From Burkholderiales bacterium (GTDB lineage Bacteria; Pseudomonadota; Gammaproteobacteria; Burkholderiales; Burkholderiaceae_D), in contig JACQDX010000003.1 of the NCBI GenBank assembly GCA_016200895.1, positions 1-44,039 on the forward strand: a stretch of DNA of 44,039 nt. Reading direction: 5' to 3'. A program made the position numbers and the translations under genes. The notes beneath the pieces were generated by a model. That model was not told the origin of the DNA. It made no database searches and saw only the letters and a list, made by a program, of their open reading frames with translations. Of the stretch, positions 25,184 through 34,807 are shown in pieces (position 1 is the first letter of the stretch; every line of letters begins with the position of its first letter).

Positions 25184-26785
25184 TTATTCAATACCCTGGC
25201 TGCTCAGGTATTCTTCATATGTACCATGGAAGTCGATGATTTTATTTTCCTTGATTTCCAATACGCGTGTCGCCAGAGATGAAACGAATTCGCGGTCATG
25301 CGAAACGAAAATCAAAGTACCGGCATATTTTTCCAGCGCGATGTTCAGCGACTCAATGGATTCCATATCCATATGGTTAGTTGGCTCATCCATCAGCAAA
25401 ACATTATGGCGACCCAACATCAGCTTGCCATACATCATGCGACCTTTTTCACCACCGGACAAAACCTTGACTGATTTTTTGACGTCATCACCACCGAACA
25501 GCAAGCGACCGAGGATAGAACGCACTGCCTGGTCATCATCACCCTCTTGTGTCCACTGACCTATCCAGTCTGTCAGGTTTTTATCGGATGCAAATTCTTC
25601 GGTAGGATCTTGCGGCATATAGCCGACATTGGCATTTTCTGCCCATTTGACAATACCATAATCAGCATGCATCCCAGTGATGTCATCACCACCTATGCAG
25701 CGCAACAGCGTGGTTTTACCAATGCCATTGGCACCGATAATCGCGATTCTTTCACCCGCTTCCACCATCAGATCGACATTCTTGAACAATGGTTTATCGT
25801 AAGCCTTGCTCAGGGATTGCACTTCCACGGCCAAGCGATGCAATTTCTTTTCGCCATCGAAACGCACGAAAGGATTTTGACGGCTGGATGGCTTGAAGTC
25901 TTCAATCTTGATTTTATCAATCTGCTTGGCACGTGAAGTTGCCTGGCGTGCCTTGGATTTATTGGCAGAGAAACGACGAACGAAGTCTTGCAGCTCAGCG
26001 ACCTTTTCCTTGGCCTTGGCATTGTTCGCCATTTGCTGCGCACGTGCCTGTGACGATGCCAGCATGTAGTCATCGTAATTACCCGGATACACTTTCAGGG
26101 TACCGTAATCCATATCTGCCATGTGTGTACATACCTGGTTCAGGAAGTGGCGATCATGGGAAATGATGATCATGGTGGAATTGCGCTCGTTCAGAATATC
26201 TTCCAGCCAGCGAATGGTATTGATGTCCAGGTTATTGGTTGGTTCATCGAGCAACAGAATATCTGGATTAGAGAACAAGGCCTGTGCCAGCAAGACACGC
26301 AGTTTCCAGCCTGGTGCAACGGCACTCATGATGCCCTGATGCTGATCAGTTGGTATGCCTACGCCCAGCAACAATTCACCGGCACGCGCCTCAGCAGTGT
26401 AGCCATCATATTCGGCAAACTTGGCTTCCAGGTCTGCGGCCTTCATGTAGTCGTCGTCAGTCGCTTCAGGATTCGCATAAATCGCATCCCGTTCTGCCAT
26501 CGCGGCCCACATCTCGGTATGGCCCATCATGACCACTTCCAGCACACGCATTTCTTCAAACGCAAACTGATCCTGGCGCAATTTACCCAAACGTTCATTC
26601 TGATCCAGCATGACCGTGCCTGAAGATTGCTCAAGGTCACCGCCAAGAATCTTCATGAAGGTGGATTTGCCGCAGCCATTGGCACCGATCAGGCCATAAC
26701 GGTTACCTTCGCCAAATTTGACAGAGATATTTTCAAACAGCGGCTTGGGGCCGAACTGCATGGTGATATTAGCGGTAGAAAGCAC
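25184..26785 (-). CDS. ybiT: ABC-F family ATPase YbiT
   Basis: 533 residues, close in length and near-continuous in similarity to E. coli YbiT ([37 protein letters not shown]). It has two ABC cassettes. The first Walker A is GANGCGKST and its Walker B is [13 protein letters not shown]. The second Walker A is GANGIGKTT, with signature LSGGEKGRM and Walker [13 protein letters not shown]. The basic interdomain linker ([18 protein letters not shown]) is the ABC-F P-site tRNA-interaction motif region. ABC-F proteins act on ribosomes in translation elongation or antibiotic protection, not in transport. It is monocistronic. Confidence 0.92.
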   Translation of the reverse strand: MLSTANITMQFGPKPLFENISVKFGEGNRYGLIGANGCGKSTFMKILGGDLEQSSGTVMLDQNERLGKLRQDQFAFEEMRVLEVVMMGHTEMWAAMAERDAIYANPEATDDDYMKAADLEAKFAEYDGYTAEARAGELLLGVGIPTDQHQGIMSAVAPGWKLRVLLAQALFSNPDILLLDEPTNNLDINTIRWLEDILNERNSTMIIISHDRHFLNQVCTHMADMDYGTLKVYPGNYDDYMLASSQARAQQMANNAKAKEKVAELQDFVRRFSANKSKARQATSRAKQIDKIKIEDFKPSSRQNPFVRFDGEKKLHRLAVEVQSLSKAYDKPLFKNVDLMVEAGERIAIIGANGIGKTTLLRCIGGDDITGMHADYGIVKWAENANVGYMPQDPTEEFASDKNLTDWIGQWTQEGDDDQAVRSILGRLLFGGDDVKKSVKVLSGGEKGRMMYGKLMLGRHNVLLMDEPTNHMDMESIESLNIALEKYAGTLIFVSHDREFVSSLATRVLEIKENKIIDFHGTYEEYLSSQGIE

Positions 26786-26964
26786 AGAAAACCTTTTGCA
26801 ATAAAGATGGGGATTAACCGCACATTATAGCATTGTGGTGCATTGTGTTTTTGGCGACTCGCACACAAGCCCATGATTTATAGAGAAATTATGGGATTTA
26901 GGAGGTAGATATCTGCAAATTGACAGTTTTCTGCTGGTGAGATTACTTCTTTACCAATAGCAAA

Positions 26965-27000
26965 TGGCTTGCCTGAAGATTAATTTATCCAGGCAAGCCA
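26965..27000 (-). terminator. Terminator hairpin downstream of the FadJ-like gene
   Basis: TGGCTTGCCTG (26965-26975) and CAGGCAAGCCA (26990-27000) make a perfect 11-bp stem with a 14-nt loop, starting 25 bases after the stop. The U-tract on the minus strand is weak (TTTGCTATT). Confidence 0.6.
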
Positions 27001-27025
27001 CTTATCTCATTTCAATTAAGTTTAT

Positions 27026-29104
27026 TTAATTGAAAGTTTTTCCTTCTGCTGCCAGTTTTACCAACAATGGAGCTGGCTTCCAGCAGTAACCATGACGGCC
27101 TTTGGCATATTTTTCCATGGCCATGACCACATTCGGCAAGCCCACGGTATCTGCATAGAACATAGGGCCACCAGTATGCAATGGGAAGCCATAACCCGTC
27201 AGATAAACCATATCAATATCAGAGGCACGAGTCGCTATGCCCTCTTCGAGGATGTAGGCAGCTTCATTTACCAAGGAGAATATCAGGCGCTCAACGATTT
27301 CCTGGTCAGAAATTTTGCGACGTTCCACTCCCAGATCAGCCGAATGTTTGATGATCATGTCATTCACGATAGCTGACGGATAAGCTTTGCGGTCACCCGG
27401 CTTATAGTCATACCAGCCCGCACCCGTTTTTTGACCAAAACGACCCAATTCACACAGTAAATCTGCTGTTTTGGAATAGGTAATCTGTGGCTTTTCTACG
27501 TAACGGCGTTTGCGGATATACCAGCCAATATCATTGCCAGCCAGATCGCCCATACGGAATGGGCCCATGGCAAAGCCCATTTTTTCTACGGCTTTATCAA
27601 CCTGTTCAGGTGTACATCCCTCTTCCAGCAAGAAGCCTGCCTGACGACTGTATTGTTCTATCATACGGTTGCCAATGAAGCCGTCGCAAACGCCAGATAC
27701 CACGCCAGTTTTCTTGATCTTTTTGGACAAACCCAACACAGTTGCCAGCACGTCTTTGGCGGTTTTCTTACCCCGTACGATTTCCAGCAATTTCATGACA
27801 TTTGCCGGGCTGAAGAAATGGGTGCCAATAACGTCTCCAGGGCGTTTGGTGAAGTCGGCAATCTTGTCGACATCCAGTGTTGATGTATTCGACGCCAGAA
27901 TAGCGCCCTTCTTCATGACTTCATCAAGTTTCTTGAAGACTTGTTCCTTGACGCCCATGTCTTCAAACACTGCTTCAATGACGATATCTGCCTGGGCGAT
28001 CTCTTCATACGACAACGTGCCGGTAATCAGGCCTACGCGCTGATCAAATTTCTCTTGAGTCAGTTTGCCTTTTTTAAGCGTGTTTTCATAATTCTTGCGT
28101 ATCGTCGCCAGACCCTTGTCCAGTGCTTCCTGCTTCATTTCCAGAATTTGCACAGGAATGCCAGCATTAGCAAAGTTCATCGCAATGCCACCGCCCATGG
28201 TACCGGCACCGATAACGGCAACGGATTTGATAGGGCGAGTTGGCGTATCTTCTGGCACATCCGGCAATTTGCTGGCAGCACGCTCACCGAAGAAAGCATG
28301 ACGCAGGGCTTTGGATTCTGTGGTTTGCACGAGATCAACAAACAAGTTACGTTCAAACTTGATGCCATCATCAAATTTTTTGGTGACTGCGGCTGCCACT
28401 GCTTCCACGCATTTCAAAGGCGCAGGGAAAGGGCCTGCCATGGCGCGCACTGTATTGCGTGAGAATTGCAGATACGCTTCATAGTTCGGATAATCAATCT
28501 TGATATCGCGCACTCTTGGTAAAGGACGCACATCAGCAACCTTGGCCGCAAATGCGAGTGCCGCTTCCAGTACATCACCTTCCACCACTTCATTGAATAT
28601 CGCTGTCTTAGCCAGTTTTTCTGATGGTATCGCTGTGCCGGAAACGATCATGTTCAGAGCCATTTCCAGGCCCAGCACACGTGGCAGGCGTTGTGTACCA
28701 CCTGCACCGGGCAAGATGCCCAATTTAACCTCAGGCAAGGCAATTTGTGCACCTTTAGACGCGACGCGATAATTACAACCCAGGGCCAACTCCAGGCCGC
28801 CCCCCATGCAAACTGTATGGATAGCAGCGATGACGGGCTTGTCAGATCCTTCAACCACATTAATAAGCGTGTGCAGACTAGGTTCTGCAGACGCCTTGGG
28901 GGAATTGAATTCCTTGATGTCCGCACCGCCCGAAAATGCTTTACCAGCGCCAGTGATGACGATGGCTTTGACTGCATTATCATTCAAGGCTTGCTTCATG
29001 CCATTCACCGCCGCTGTGCGGGTAGCATGACCAAGACCATTTACAGGCGGATTGTTCAGGGTAATTACGGCGATATTGCCATTCACTTGATATTCGGCGC
29101 TCAT
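27026..29104 (-). CDS. Multifunctional enoyl-CoA hydratase / 3-hydroxyacyl-CoA dehydrogenase (FadB/FadJ-like)
   Basis: 692 residues. The N-terminal crotonase domain (1-180) has the oxyanion-hole segment GGADIKEF and GGGLELALG, with both catalytic glutamates (E105, E125 in LPEVKLGILPGAGGTQ). The NAD-binding domain begins near 297 (VAVIGAGTMGGGIAMNFANAG), with SNTSTLDVDKIA and the catalytic His in IGTHFFSPANVMKLLE. The C-terminal dimer domains contain GFIGNRM and the TGYGFPLHTGGP motif. It carries out two successive steps of beta-oxidation and resembles the peroxisomal bifunctional type, with no adjacent thiolase gene. AGGAAGAG precedes the ATG. A TACG-N2-CGTA palindrome lies 94 bp upstream. 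Confidence 0.92.
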   Translation of the reverse strand: MSAEYQVNGNIAVITLNNPPVNGLGHATRTAAVNGMKQALNDNAVKAIVITGAGKAFSGGADIKEFNSPKASAEPSLHTLINVVEGSDKPVIAAIHTVCMGGGLELALGCNYRVASKGAQIALPEVKLGILPGAGGTQRLPRVLGLEMALNMIVSGTAIPSEKLAKTAIFNEVVEGDVLEAALAFAAKVADVRPLPRVRDIKIDYPNYEAYLQFSRNTVRAMAGPFPAPLKCVEAVAAAVTKKFDDGIKFERNLFVDLVQTTESKALRHAFFGERAASKLPDVPEDTPTRPIKSVAVIGAGTMGGGIAMNFANAGIPVQILEMKQEALDKGLATIRKNYENTLKKGKLTQEKFDQRVGLITGTLSYEEIAQADIVIEAVFEDMGVKEQVFKKLDEVMKKGAILASNTSTLDVDKIADFTKRPGDVIGTHFFSPANVMKLLEIVRGKKTAKDVLATVLGLSKKIKKTGVVSGVCDGFIGNRMIEQYSRQAGFLLEEGCTPEQVDKAVEKMGFAMGPFRMGDLAGNDIGWYIRKRRYVEKPQITYSKTADLLCELGRFGQKTGAGWYDYKPGDRKAYPSAIVNDMIIKHSADLGVERRKISDQEIVERLIFSLVNEAAYILEEGIATRASDIDMVYLTGYGFPLHTGGPMFYADTVGLPNVVMAMEKYAKGRHGYCWKPAPLLVKLAAEGKTFN

Positions 29105-29434
29105 GTCTCTTCCTATAGGTGAAATACTGCTTGGATTTGCCAGTTCAGTGCTTTTTAAAATCTGGTGTAAGCTTATTTCTGCTTACTATACCGCAAAATA
29201 GTACGAGCGTATTATTTTAATTTAATTCCGGTGCAAGCGCGTATGAAAATATTCCCAGACCGCATTGAATATGTCCTGTGTCGCCTGCATGCCGCACTAT
29301 CTCCTACAGTACTTTAGTCTACCAAGCGGCAGCATATTGGAAAATCTGTTCGTAAAAACCTTATTCAACCTATGATGGAATAAGAAGCAATTTTTTCTTT
29401 GTAAAGTCGATGGAGAGCCGGAGTCTTTGAGCTA
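29105..29434. other. Divergent intergenic region with a shared operator
   Basis: 330 bases between the FadJ-like gene and the diguanylate cyclase gene. The only firm element is the palindrome at 29198-29215. No RNA gene is evident. Promoters for both directions should be here, but I cannot fix -10/-35 with confidence. Confidence 0.5.
29198..29215. promoter_or_regulatory. TetR-type palindromic operator, copy upstream of FadJ-like gene
   Basis: ATAGTACGAGCGTATTAT, an 18-bp palindrome broken by one position with core TACG-AG-CGTA. Read from the other strand it ends CGTACTAT, the same as the livH-upstream copy. It lies 94 bp before the FadJ-like ATG and about 220 bp before the diguanylate cyclase. 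Confidence 0.55.
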
Positions 29435-30889
29435 ATGATGCACCCCATACCAAACTGGACTGAGCAGATCAAAGCGGCAACCATTACTGGCGTCATTGTG
29501 TTTGCTGCATGCCTGCTGGGAATACTCAGCCGTCCCATGGGGCATCTTGCGGCACTATGGCCAGCTAACGCACTCCTGATTGGACTATTTGTACGCTTTC
29601 CTACATTAAACAATCCCTGCGGATGGCTAGGTGCGATAGTGGCATATGTCGTGGCTTATGTCGTCACGTATCCCGCAGCCGACATAATGACAGGCAGTAA
29701 TTGGTCAGTCAGTTTATTACTGACTGGCGGGAATCTGGTTTGCGTAGTCACAGGTGTTTTGCTTTTTTCATGGCTGGATGACGAACATCGGCACTTAAAA
29801 CATCCGCTTTCTGTACTGTACCTTGCTCTGGTGGCTTCGTGTTCCGCAGCGGCCGCTGGTGTGGTTGGCGCTATCGCTGATCCCATACTGTCCAATGCCA
29901 GTCCGCTCAAAGGCTGGGCATTTTGGTTCGTCACTGAATTGGTTAATCTGATGGCTGTGTTGCCTGTCATGCTCAGCCTGCCTGATTTGTCGGGATTCAG
30001 ATTAAACCGTCGCCGCACTTTTAAGACCTATCATATTAATTCTGGCAAGATCTTGCCCATATGCGCTCTCCTGATGTCTTTTACCTTGGGCATCATCGTA
30101 GGTGGTCCTGGTGCACCGGTCTTCCCTATCCCCGCCTTGCTTTGGTGTGCATTAAGCTACGACATCTTTATCACCAGTGTGCTTACGTTGCTTTACAGCG
30201 GATGGGTATTGATTTCCATGTCGCTCGGTTACCTGCCTATTTCCATCGTCAACATGAATTCACGCCCCATGCTGTTGTCCATACGCATAGGTGTGAGCCT
30301 GCTGGCACTTGCACCGCTTACTGTGGCATGCGTGATGGCGGCGCGTGAAGAACTATTGCGTCAACTCAAGTACATTGCTGAACATGACCAGCTAACTGGT
30401 CTGTTAAACCGGCGCGCATTTAATGAACGTGCTTCAAGTCTGTTGATCAGGCTTTCTGAACAAAAAAGGCCAGTAGCAGTATTAATGCTGGATATTGATA
30501 AATTCAAGGACGTAAATGATACCTATGGGCATGCCGGTGGTGACCGTGTGTTAGTGGCCTTTGCACATATAGCCAGTGCTGGCCTGCGTGATGTCGATAT
30601 GCTAGGCCGCATAGGCGGCGAAGAGTTCGCCGCGATATTGCCCGGCTGTGGGCGCAAGGAAGCAGAAATGATTGCGCAACGCGTACGCAACAAGCTCGCC
30701 AATACACCCATTGACATTGGCGACTCTCAGCAAATACCTGTGACTGTCAGTATAGGCGCCAGCTTTGTGCATCAGGCGGTGCCTGACATTGAAGCGCTAT
30801 TATTAGTCGCGGACAACGCACTTTACCGCGCCAAGGAAAACGGGCGGAATCGGGTAGAAAGTGATGATGTTAATGAAATAAAAAATTAA
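29435..30889 (+). CDS. MASE1-GGDEF diguanylate cyclase
   Basis: 484 residues. The N-terminal MASE1 sensor region (about 15-305) has around eight membrane helices and the family LWPANALLIGLF segment. A short linker leads to the GGDEF domain (about 318-480). The active-site motif is GGEEF at 394-398, and the c-di-GMP inhibitory I-site RxxD is R385-D388, five residues before it, so product feedback is expected. It makes c-di-GMP from GTP at the inner membrane. The MASE1 signal is unknown. It is divergent from the FadJ-like gene and convergent with the liv operon, ending in a long hairpin. The first of two adjacent ATGs is used; the ribosome site is weak. Confidence 0.92.
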   Translation: MMHPIPNWTEQIKAATITGVIVFAACLLGILSRPMGHLAALWPANALLIGLFVRFPTLNNPCGWLGAIVAYVVAYVVTYPAADIMTGSNWSVSLLLTGGNLVCVVTGVLLFSWLDDEHRHLKHPLSVLYLALVASCSAAAAGVVGAIADPILSNASPLKGWAFWFVTELVNLMAVLPVMLSLPDLSGFRLNRRRTFKTYHINSGKILPICALLMSFTLGIIVGGPGAPVFPIPALLWCALSYDIFITSVLTLLYSGWVLISMSLGYLPISIVNMNSRPMLLSIRIGVSLLALAPLTVACVMAAREELLRQLKYIAEHDQLTGLLNRRAFNERASSLLIRLSEQKRPVAVLMLDIDKFKDVNDTYGHAGGDRVLVAFAHIASAGLRDVDMLGRIGGEEFAAILPGCGRKEAEMIAQRVRNKLANTPIDIGDSQQIPVTVSIGASFVHQAVPDIEALLLVADNALYRAKENGRNRVESDDVNEIKN

Positions 30890-30892
30890 AAC

Positions 30893-30939
30893 GATCAAGT
30901 TCGAATGATAGTCATGATAACTGTCACTCGAACTTGATC
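30893..30939. terminator. Long hairpin between diguanylate cyclase and liv operon
   Basis: GATCAAGTTCGA (30893-30904) pairs with TCGAACTTGATC (30928-30939). After one mismatch a further seven pairs (one G-U) leave a 7-nt loop. On the minus strand it is followed by GTTTTAATTTTTT, fitting termination of the livF end. It may also stop the + strand gene. Confidence 0.75.
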
Positions 30940-31007
30940 AACCCAGACAAGCATGCAGAGTTTCTCCCACTGTCAAACTACCCGCCATCTTGAAGGTGCT
31001 GACAGTT

Positions 31008-31718
31008 TTAAACCTCCAGCCATTCTTTACGGATATTTTCATTGGCACGCAAATCTGCCGGCGTGCCCTCAAAAACGATACTGCCATGTCCCATGACATA
31101 TACCCGCTGTGAAATTTCCAGGGCAATGGCAAGCTTTTGCTCCACCAGCAATACGGATATGCCGCGATTTTTAAGTTCTTTCAAATACTGGGCTACCAGT
31201 TCAACAATTTTTGGTGCCAGGCCTTCCGTTGGTTCATCAATCATGATCAGGTCAGGGTCACCCATCAAAGTGCGACACAGCGTCAACATTTGTTGCTCAC
31301 CACCTGACATCACACCTGCCTGGGTATTCCTGCGTTCGCGCAAGCGCGGGAACATCTGGTACATGTCTTCTATGCTCCAGCGCGGCTTACTGTCTTTGGG
31401 ACGACCGGATTTTTCACCCAGCATCAAGTTCTGCTCTACTGTCAGGCTGGGGAAAATATCGCGGTTTTCAGGGACATAGCCCAGTCCTTTATGCGCAATC
31501 TGGAAGGCTTTCAGGCCTATGATTTCTTCGCCCTTGAACAAGATGGAGCCTGTCGCATTCACCTGCCCCATGGTTGCCTTGACCGTGGTTGATCGACCCA
31601 CGCCATTACGCCCCAGCAGGCTGACAATTTCACCAGCATTGACCTGCATGTCCACGCCGTGCAAGACATGGCTCTTGCCATAGTAGGCATTGAGATTTTT
31701 AATCGTGAGTAAGCTCAT
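31008..31718 (-). CDS. livF: LivF-type ABC transporter ATPase with Arg in Walker A
   Basis: 236 residues, normal LivF length. Walker A reads GRNGVGRST (36-44), so the conserved Lys is Arg42; the codon on the minus strand is CGA, read directly. The rest is standard: Q-loop region YVPENRDIFPSL, signature MSGGEQQML, Walker B DLIMIDEPTEGL, and an H-loop position replaced by VEQKL as usual in LivF. It energises a hydrophobic-amino-acid/carboxylate (HAAT) uptake system together with LivG. Its ATG overlaps the livG stop (ATGA). It is the last gene of the operon. The substrate is uncertain because the operon opens with an acyl-CoA ligase. Confidence 0.9.
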   Translation of the reverse strand: MSLLTIKNLNAYYGKSHVLHGVDMQVNAGEIVSLLGRNGVGRSTTVKATMGQVNATGSILFKGEEIIGLKAFQIAHKGLGYVPENRDIFPSLTVEQNLMLGEKSGRPKDSKPRWSIEDMYQMFPRLRERRNTQAGVMSGGEQQMLTLCRTLMGDPDLIMIDEPTEGLAPKIVELVAQYLKELKNRGISVLLVEQKLAIALEISQRVYVMGHGSIVFEGTPADLRANENIRKEWLEV

Positions 31719-32479
31719 TCAACCTCCACTGGCGCATGACCACCCAGATAGGCGTCTTTGACTTTTTGATTGTTGCGGATATTGGCCGGCGTGTCGCAGG
31801 CAATCACTTCGCCATACACGACCACGGCAATTTTATCGGCCAGTCCGAAGACCACGCTCATGTCGTGCTCCACCATTAACAGGGATTTGCCGACAGTGAC
31901 TTTGCGTATAAGTTCAACTGCAGCATCTGATTCAGAACGGCTCATACCAGCGGTAGGTTCATCCAGCAAAATCACATCAGCACCACCAGCGATGGTGATG
32001 CCAATTTCCAGAGCGCGCTGTTCTGCATAGGTCAACAAACCAGCCGTGACATTGCGCCTGCGTTTAAGACCAATTTGCTCCAGCACGGATTCTGCCCTTT
32101 CATGCGCATCCTTCAAACCATTCAACCTGTGCCAGAACGAGTATTTATACCCCAGTGACCAAAGCACGGCACAACGCAGATTTTCATAGACAGACAGGCG
32201 ATGAAAGATATTTGTAATCTGAAAACTGCGTGACAAGCCGCGACGGTTGATTTCATAGGGCTGTAAGTGGGTTATGCTCTCACCATTGAGCAGTATATCT
32301 CCAGAAGTAATAGGGAAGCGGCCAGAAATCAAATTAAACAAGGTGGACTTGCCAGCACCATTCGGGCCAATAATGGCAAAGCGCTCGCCTTTTGGCACCT
32401 GCAAATTAGCGCCCTTGATGATTTCTGCACTGCCAAAGGACTTTCGTACGTCTTTTAGTTCAAGCGAAAAGCCTGTCAT
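31715..32479 (-). CDS. livG: LivG-type ABC transporter ATPase
   Basis: 254 residues. Walker A is GPNGAGKSTLFNLI with the normal Lys. The LivG-type segment is INRRGLSRSFQITNIFHRLSVYENLRCA. The signature position is LLTYAEQRALEIG, the relaxed form found in LivG, and Walker B is DVILLDEPTAGMS. H-loop VEHDM is present. It pairs with LivF on the cytoplasmic side of the LivHM permease. It overlaps livM at its start and livF at its end by four bases each, giving tight stoichiometry. Because LivF has an altered Walker A, LivG may provide the main hydrolysis site. Confidence 0.92.
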   Translation of the reverse strand: MTGFSLELKDVRKSFGSAEIIKGANLQVPKGERFAIIGPNGAGKSTLFNLISGRFPITSGDILLNGESITHLQPYEINRRGLSRSFQITNIFHRLSVYENLRCAVLWSLGYKYSFWHRLNGLKDAHERAESVLEQIGLKRRRNVTAGLLTYAEQRALEIGITIAGGADVILLDEPTAGMSRSESDAAVELIRKVTVGKSLLMVEHDMSVVFGLADKIAVVVYGEVIACDTPANIRNNQKVKDAYLGGHAPVEVE

Positions 32480-33762
32480 GCTTGCGCCCTCCGCATTTGT
32501 TCTTCAATTTCAGTATTGACTTCACCCCAGTGCTCTGCAAAACCACCTTTGAGTTTGGCACAGGCAAAAATACCTACGCCAATAACGATGATGGTCATTG
32601 TCCACCAACTGCTGCTGGCAGTGTCGACGGAAACACCAAACATTTCTATGACCGCGCTTTGGGTAGCTTCAAGGGTACGTTGATACAGCATTTCCACTGC
32701 TAATATGACGCCAGCCGTGGTTATTGCTGCCGCCAGCACCAGCTTCCACATGCTTGGCCACACTCGCTTGAACATACCGAATTTAGCGACACGTAAATTC
32801 ATCATGATGATACTGGCCATACCACCCGGCGCATACATGACGATGAGGATGAAAAAAACACCCAGATATAATTGCCAGGCCTTGGTCAAATCTGACAACA
32901 TCACAGTCAAAAACACGCCCAGTATTGCCCCTATCATGGGGCCAAAGAAAAAGCCTACGCCACCAATGAAGGTGAACAATAAAACTGCACCTGAACGTAT
33001 GGCACTGACATTTTCTGCAGTCACTATTTCAAAGTTAATGGCCGACAGACCACCAGCAATACCCGCAAAGAAAGCCGACAAAATCAGTGTCAGGTAGCGC
33101 ACCCATTGCGTGTCGTAACCTATGAACTCGACGCGTTCAGGATTATCCCGGACAGCATTGACGATGCGCCCCAAAGGGGTTTGCGTAAATGCGTACATAC
33201 CTATGGTGCTGATGAATAACCAAATGGCAATCAAGTAATACACCTGAATTTGTGGTCCGTAAGTAATACCGAGGAAAGATTGACCAATAACGCGATTGGT
33301 AGAGATACCGCCTTCACCACCAAAAAAACTAGGGAACATCAGCGAACAGGCAAACACCAATTCCACCATACCCAGAGTAATCATGGAAAAAGTTGTTCCT
33401 GACTTCTTGGTCGTGACATAGCCAAATAAAACGCCAAAGAACATGCCTGCAATACCGCCGATCAAAGGGATCAATGTAATCGGGAAAACCAGGCTGCCGG
33501 CAGTCACCAGGTTCATGGCATGAATGGCAAAGAATGCCCCCAGGCCGGAATATACCGCGTGACCGAACGACAGCATCCCCCCCTGCCCCAACAACATATT
33601 GTAGGAAAGGCCAAAGATCATCAAAGTGCCCATTTGCGAGAGCAAAGACAATGATCCACCGGTATTAAATATCATCGGCGCGAGGATAAGCAGGATGGCA
33701 AAACTGCTCCAGATAATCCAGCGTGCCAGATTGATGGGTTTGAATACTAAAGGTTTGCTCAT
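32476..33762 (-). CDS. livM: LivM-type permease with C-terminal extension
   Basis: 428 residues from an ATG with AAGGAT upstream. Residues about 15-335 are a LivM permease: multiple helices, GQGGMLSFGHAVYSGLGA near the start and GGVGFFFGPMIGAILGV near the end. The last 90 residues add two further hydrophobic segments (LVLAAAITTAGVILAVEML and WWTMTIIVIGVGIFACAKL) and an acidic/basic tail, beyond the usual LivM length of about 320-360. With LivH it forms the inner-membrane channel. The stop overlaps livG (ATGA), and livH ends 3 bp upstream. Confidence 0.9.
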   Translation of the reverse strand: MSKPLVFKPINLARWIIWSSFAILLILAPMIFNTGGSLSLLSQMGTLMIFGLSYNMLLGQGGMLSFGHAVYSGLGAFFAIHAMNLVTAGSLVFPITLIPLIGGIAGMFFGVLFGYVTTKKSGTTFSMITLGMVELVFACSLMFPSFFGGEGGISTNRVIGQSFLGITYGPQIQVYYLIAIWLFISTIGMYAFTQTPLGRIVNAVRDNPERVEFIGYDTQWVRYLTLILSAFFAGIAGGLSAINFEIVTAENVSAIRSGAVLLFTFIGGVGFFFGPMIGAILGVFLTVMLSDLTKAWQLYLGVFFILIVMYAPGGMASIIMMNLRVAKFGMFKRVWPSMWKLVLAAAITTAGVILAVEMLYQRTLEATQSAVIEMFGVSVDTASSSWWTMTIIVIGVGIFACAKLKGGFAEHWGEVNTEIEEQMRRAQA

Positions 33763-33765
33763 CTT

Positions 33766-34713
33766 TTATCCTTCACGTGTGCCGAGTAAACCTCTGGGCC
33801 TGAATATCAGGATGAGTACCAATAAGAGATAAGGCAAGATAGGTGCTACCTGGGCTATCGTCAGACTTAACATCGCATAGCCTGGCGCATTTGCTGTAAT
33901 GACCATGTCCAATTTTGCAAACATGGTAACGAAGGAATAATCCAGCGCCACGGCAAATGTTTGCAATACCCCGATCAACAACGATGCCACAAAAGCACCT
34001 GCCAGCGACCCCATACCACCCACCACTACAACAACGAAAATAATGCTGCCCAAGGTGGATGCCATGCCGGGCTCGGTGACAAAGGCATTGCCACCGACGA
34101 CTCCGGCAAGACCAGCCAACGCACAACCACCGCCAAATACCAGCATAAAGACGCGGGGAACATTGTGGCCCAGTGCTTCCACAGTATCTGGATGAGTAAG
34201 AGCCGCCTGTATCACCAGGCCGATGCGAGTACGCGTTAGCAACAGATAAATCGAAGCCAGCATCACCAGCGCCACCAGCATCATGAAACCGCGATAGATG
34301 GGGAAAGTCGTTGTGTACAGCGTAAACAAGGGTCCATCCAAAGATGCAGGAATGGGATACGGTACTGTTGACCTGCCCCAGATCAATTGCACCAACTCGG
34401 CAATCACATAGGACAGACCGAAGGTGAATAATAGTTCTGGTATATGCCCATATTTATGCACGGAGCGCAGGCCATAGCGTTCCACCATTGCGCCCAGTAA
34501 ACCGACTAGCAGCGGAGCAAAAAACAAAGCTGGCCAAAAGCCGATCTTGACGCTGATGGCATAAGCGAAATAAGCACCCAACATATAGAAACTGGCGTGG
34601 GCGAAGTTAAGTACGCCCATCATGCTGAAAATTAATGTCAATCCGGATGAAAGCATGAACAACAGCAATCCGTAACTGACACCGTTCAGCAAAGTGATCA
34701 GTGTGAATTCCAC
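33766..34713 (-). CDS. livH: LivH-type permease
   Basis: 315 residues from a GTG start with AAAAGGAT eight bases upstream. It has about eight helices and the LivH hallmarks SYGLLLFMLSSGLTLIFSMMG at the N-terminus and GGMGSLAGAFVASLLIGVLQ near 225. A palindrome of the TACG-N2-CGTA type sits 25 bp upstream and a terminator-like hairpin lies between it and livK. It may therefore have its own promoter as well as read-through from livK. Confidence 0.92.
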   Translation of the reverse strand: MEFTLITLLNGVSYGLLLFMLSSGLTLIFSMMGVLNFAHASFYMLGAYFAYAISVKIGFWPALFFAPLLVGLLGAMVERYGLRSVHKYGHIPELLFTFGLSYVIAELVQLIWGRSTVPYPIPASLDGPLFTLYTTTFPIYRGFMMLVALVMLASIYLLLTRTRIGLVIQAALTHPDTVEALGHNVPRVFMLVFGGGCALAGLAGVVGGNAFVTEPGMASTLGSIIFVVVVVGGMGSLAGAFVASLLIGVLQTFAVALDYSFVTMFAKLDMVITANAPGYAMLSLTIAQVAPILPYLLLVLILIFRPRGLLGTREG

Positions 34714-34737
34714 AGCAAAGATCCTTTTCAGAAAATT

Positions 34738-34755
34738 CTTGAACGATCGTACTAT
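34738..34755. promoter_or_regulatory. TetR-type palindromic operator, copy upstream of livH
   Basis: CTTGAACGATCGTACTAT. Its right half CGTACTA is shared exactly with the acyl-CoA ligase copy; the left half GAACG deviates by one base from TACG. It lies 25 bp before the livH GTG. Confidence 0.5.
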
Positions 34756-34760
34756 TTATA

Positions 34761-34803
34761 GGTAAAAAAAGAGAGTACGCATAAAGCGACTCTCCTTTTT
34801 TAT
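34761..34803 (-). terminator. Intra-operon hairpin between livK and livH
   Basis: GAGAGT (34771-34776) pairs with ACTCTC (34789-34794). A-tract/T-tract pairing extends the stem after one mismatch. On the minus strand the arm is followed by TTTTTTTACC. It begins 5-10 bases after the livK stop and probably attenuates transcription into the permease genes. Confidence 0.75.
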
Positions 34804-34807
34804 AGGA

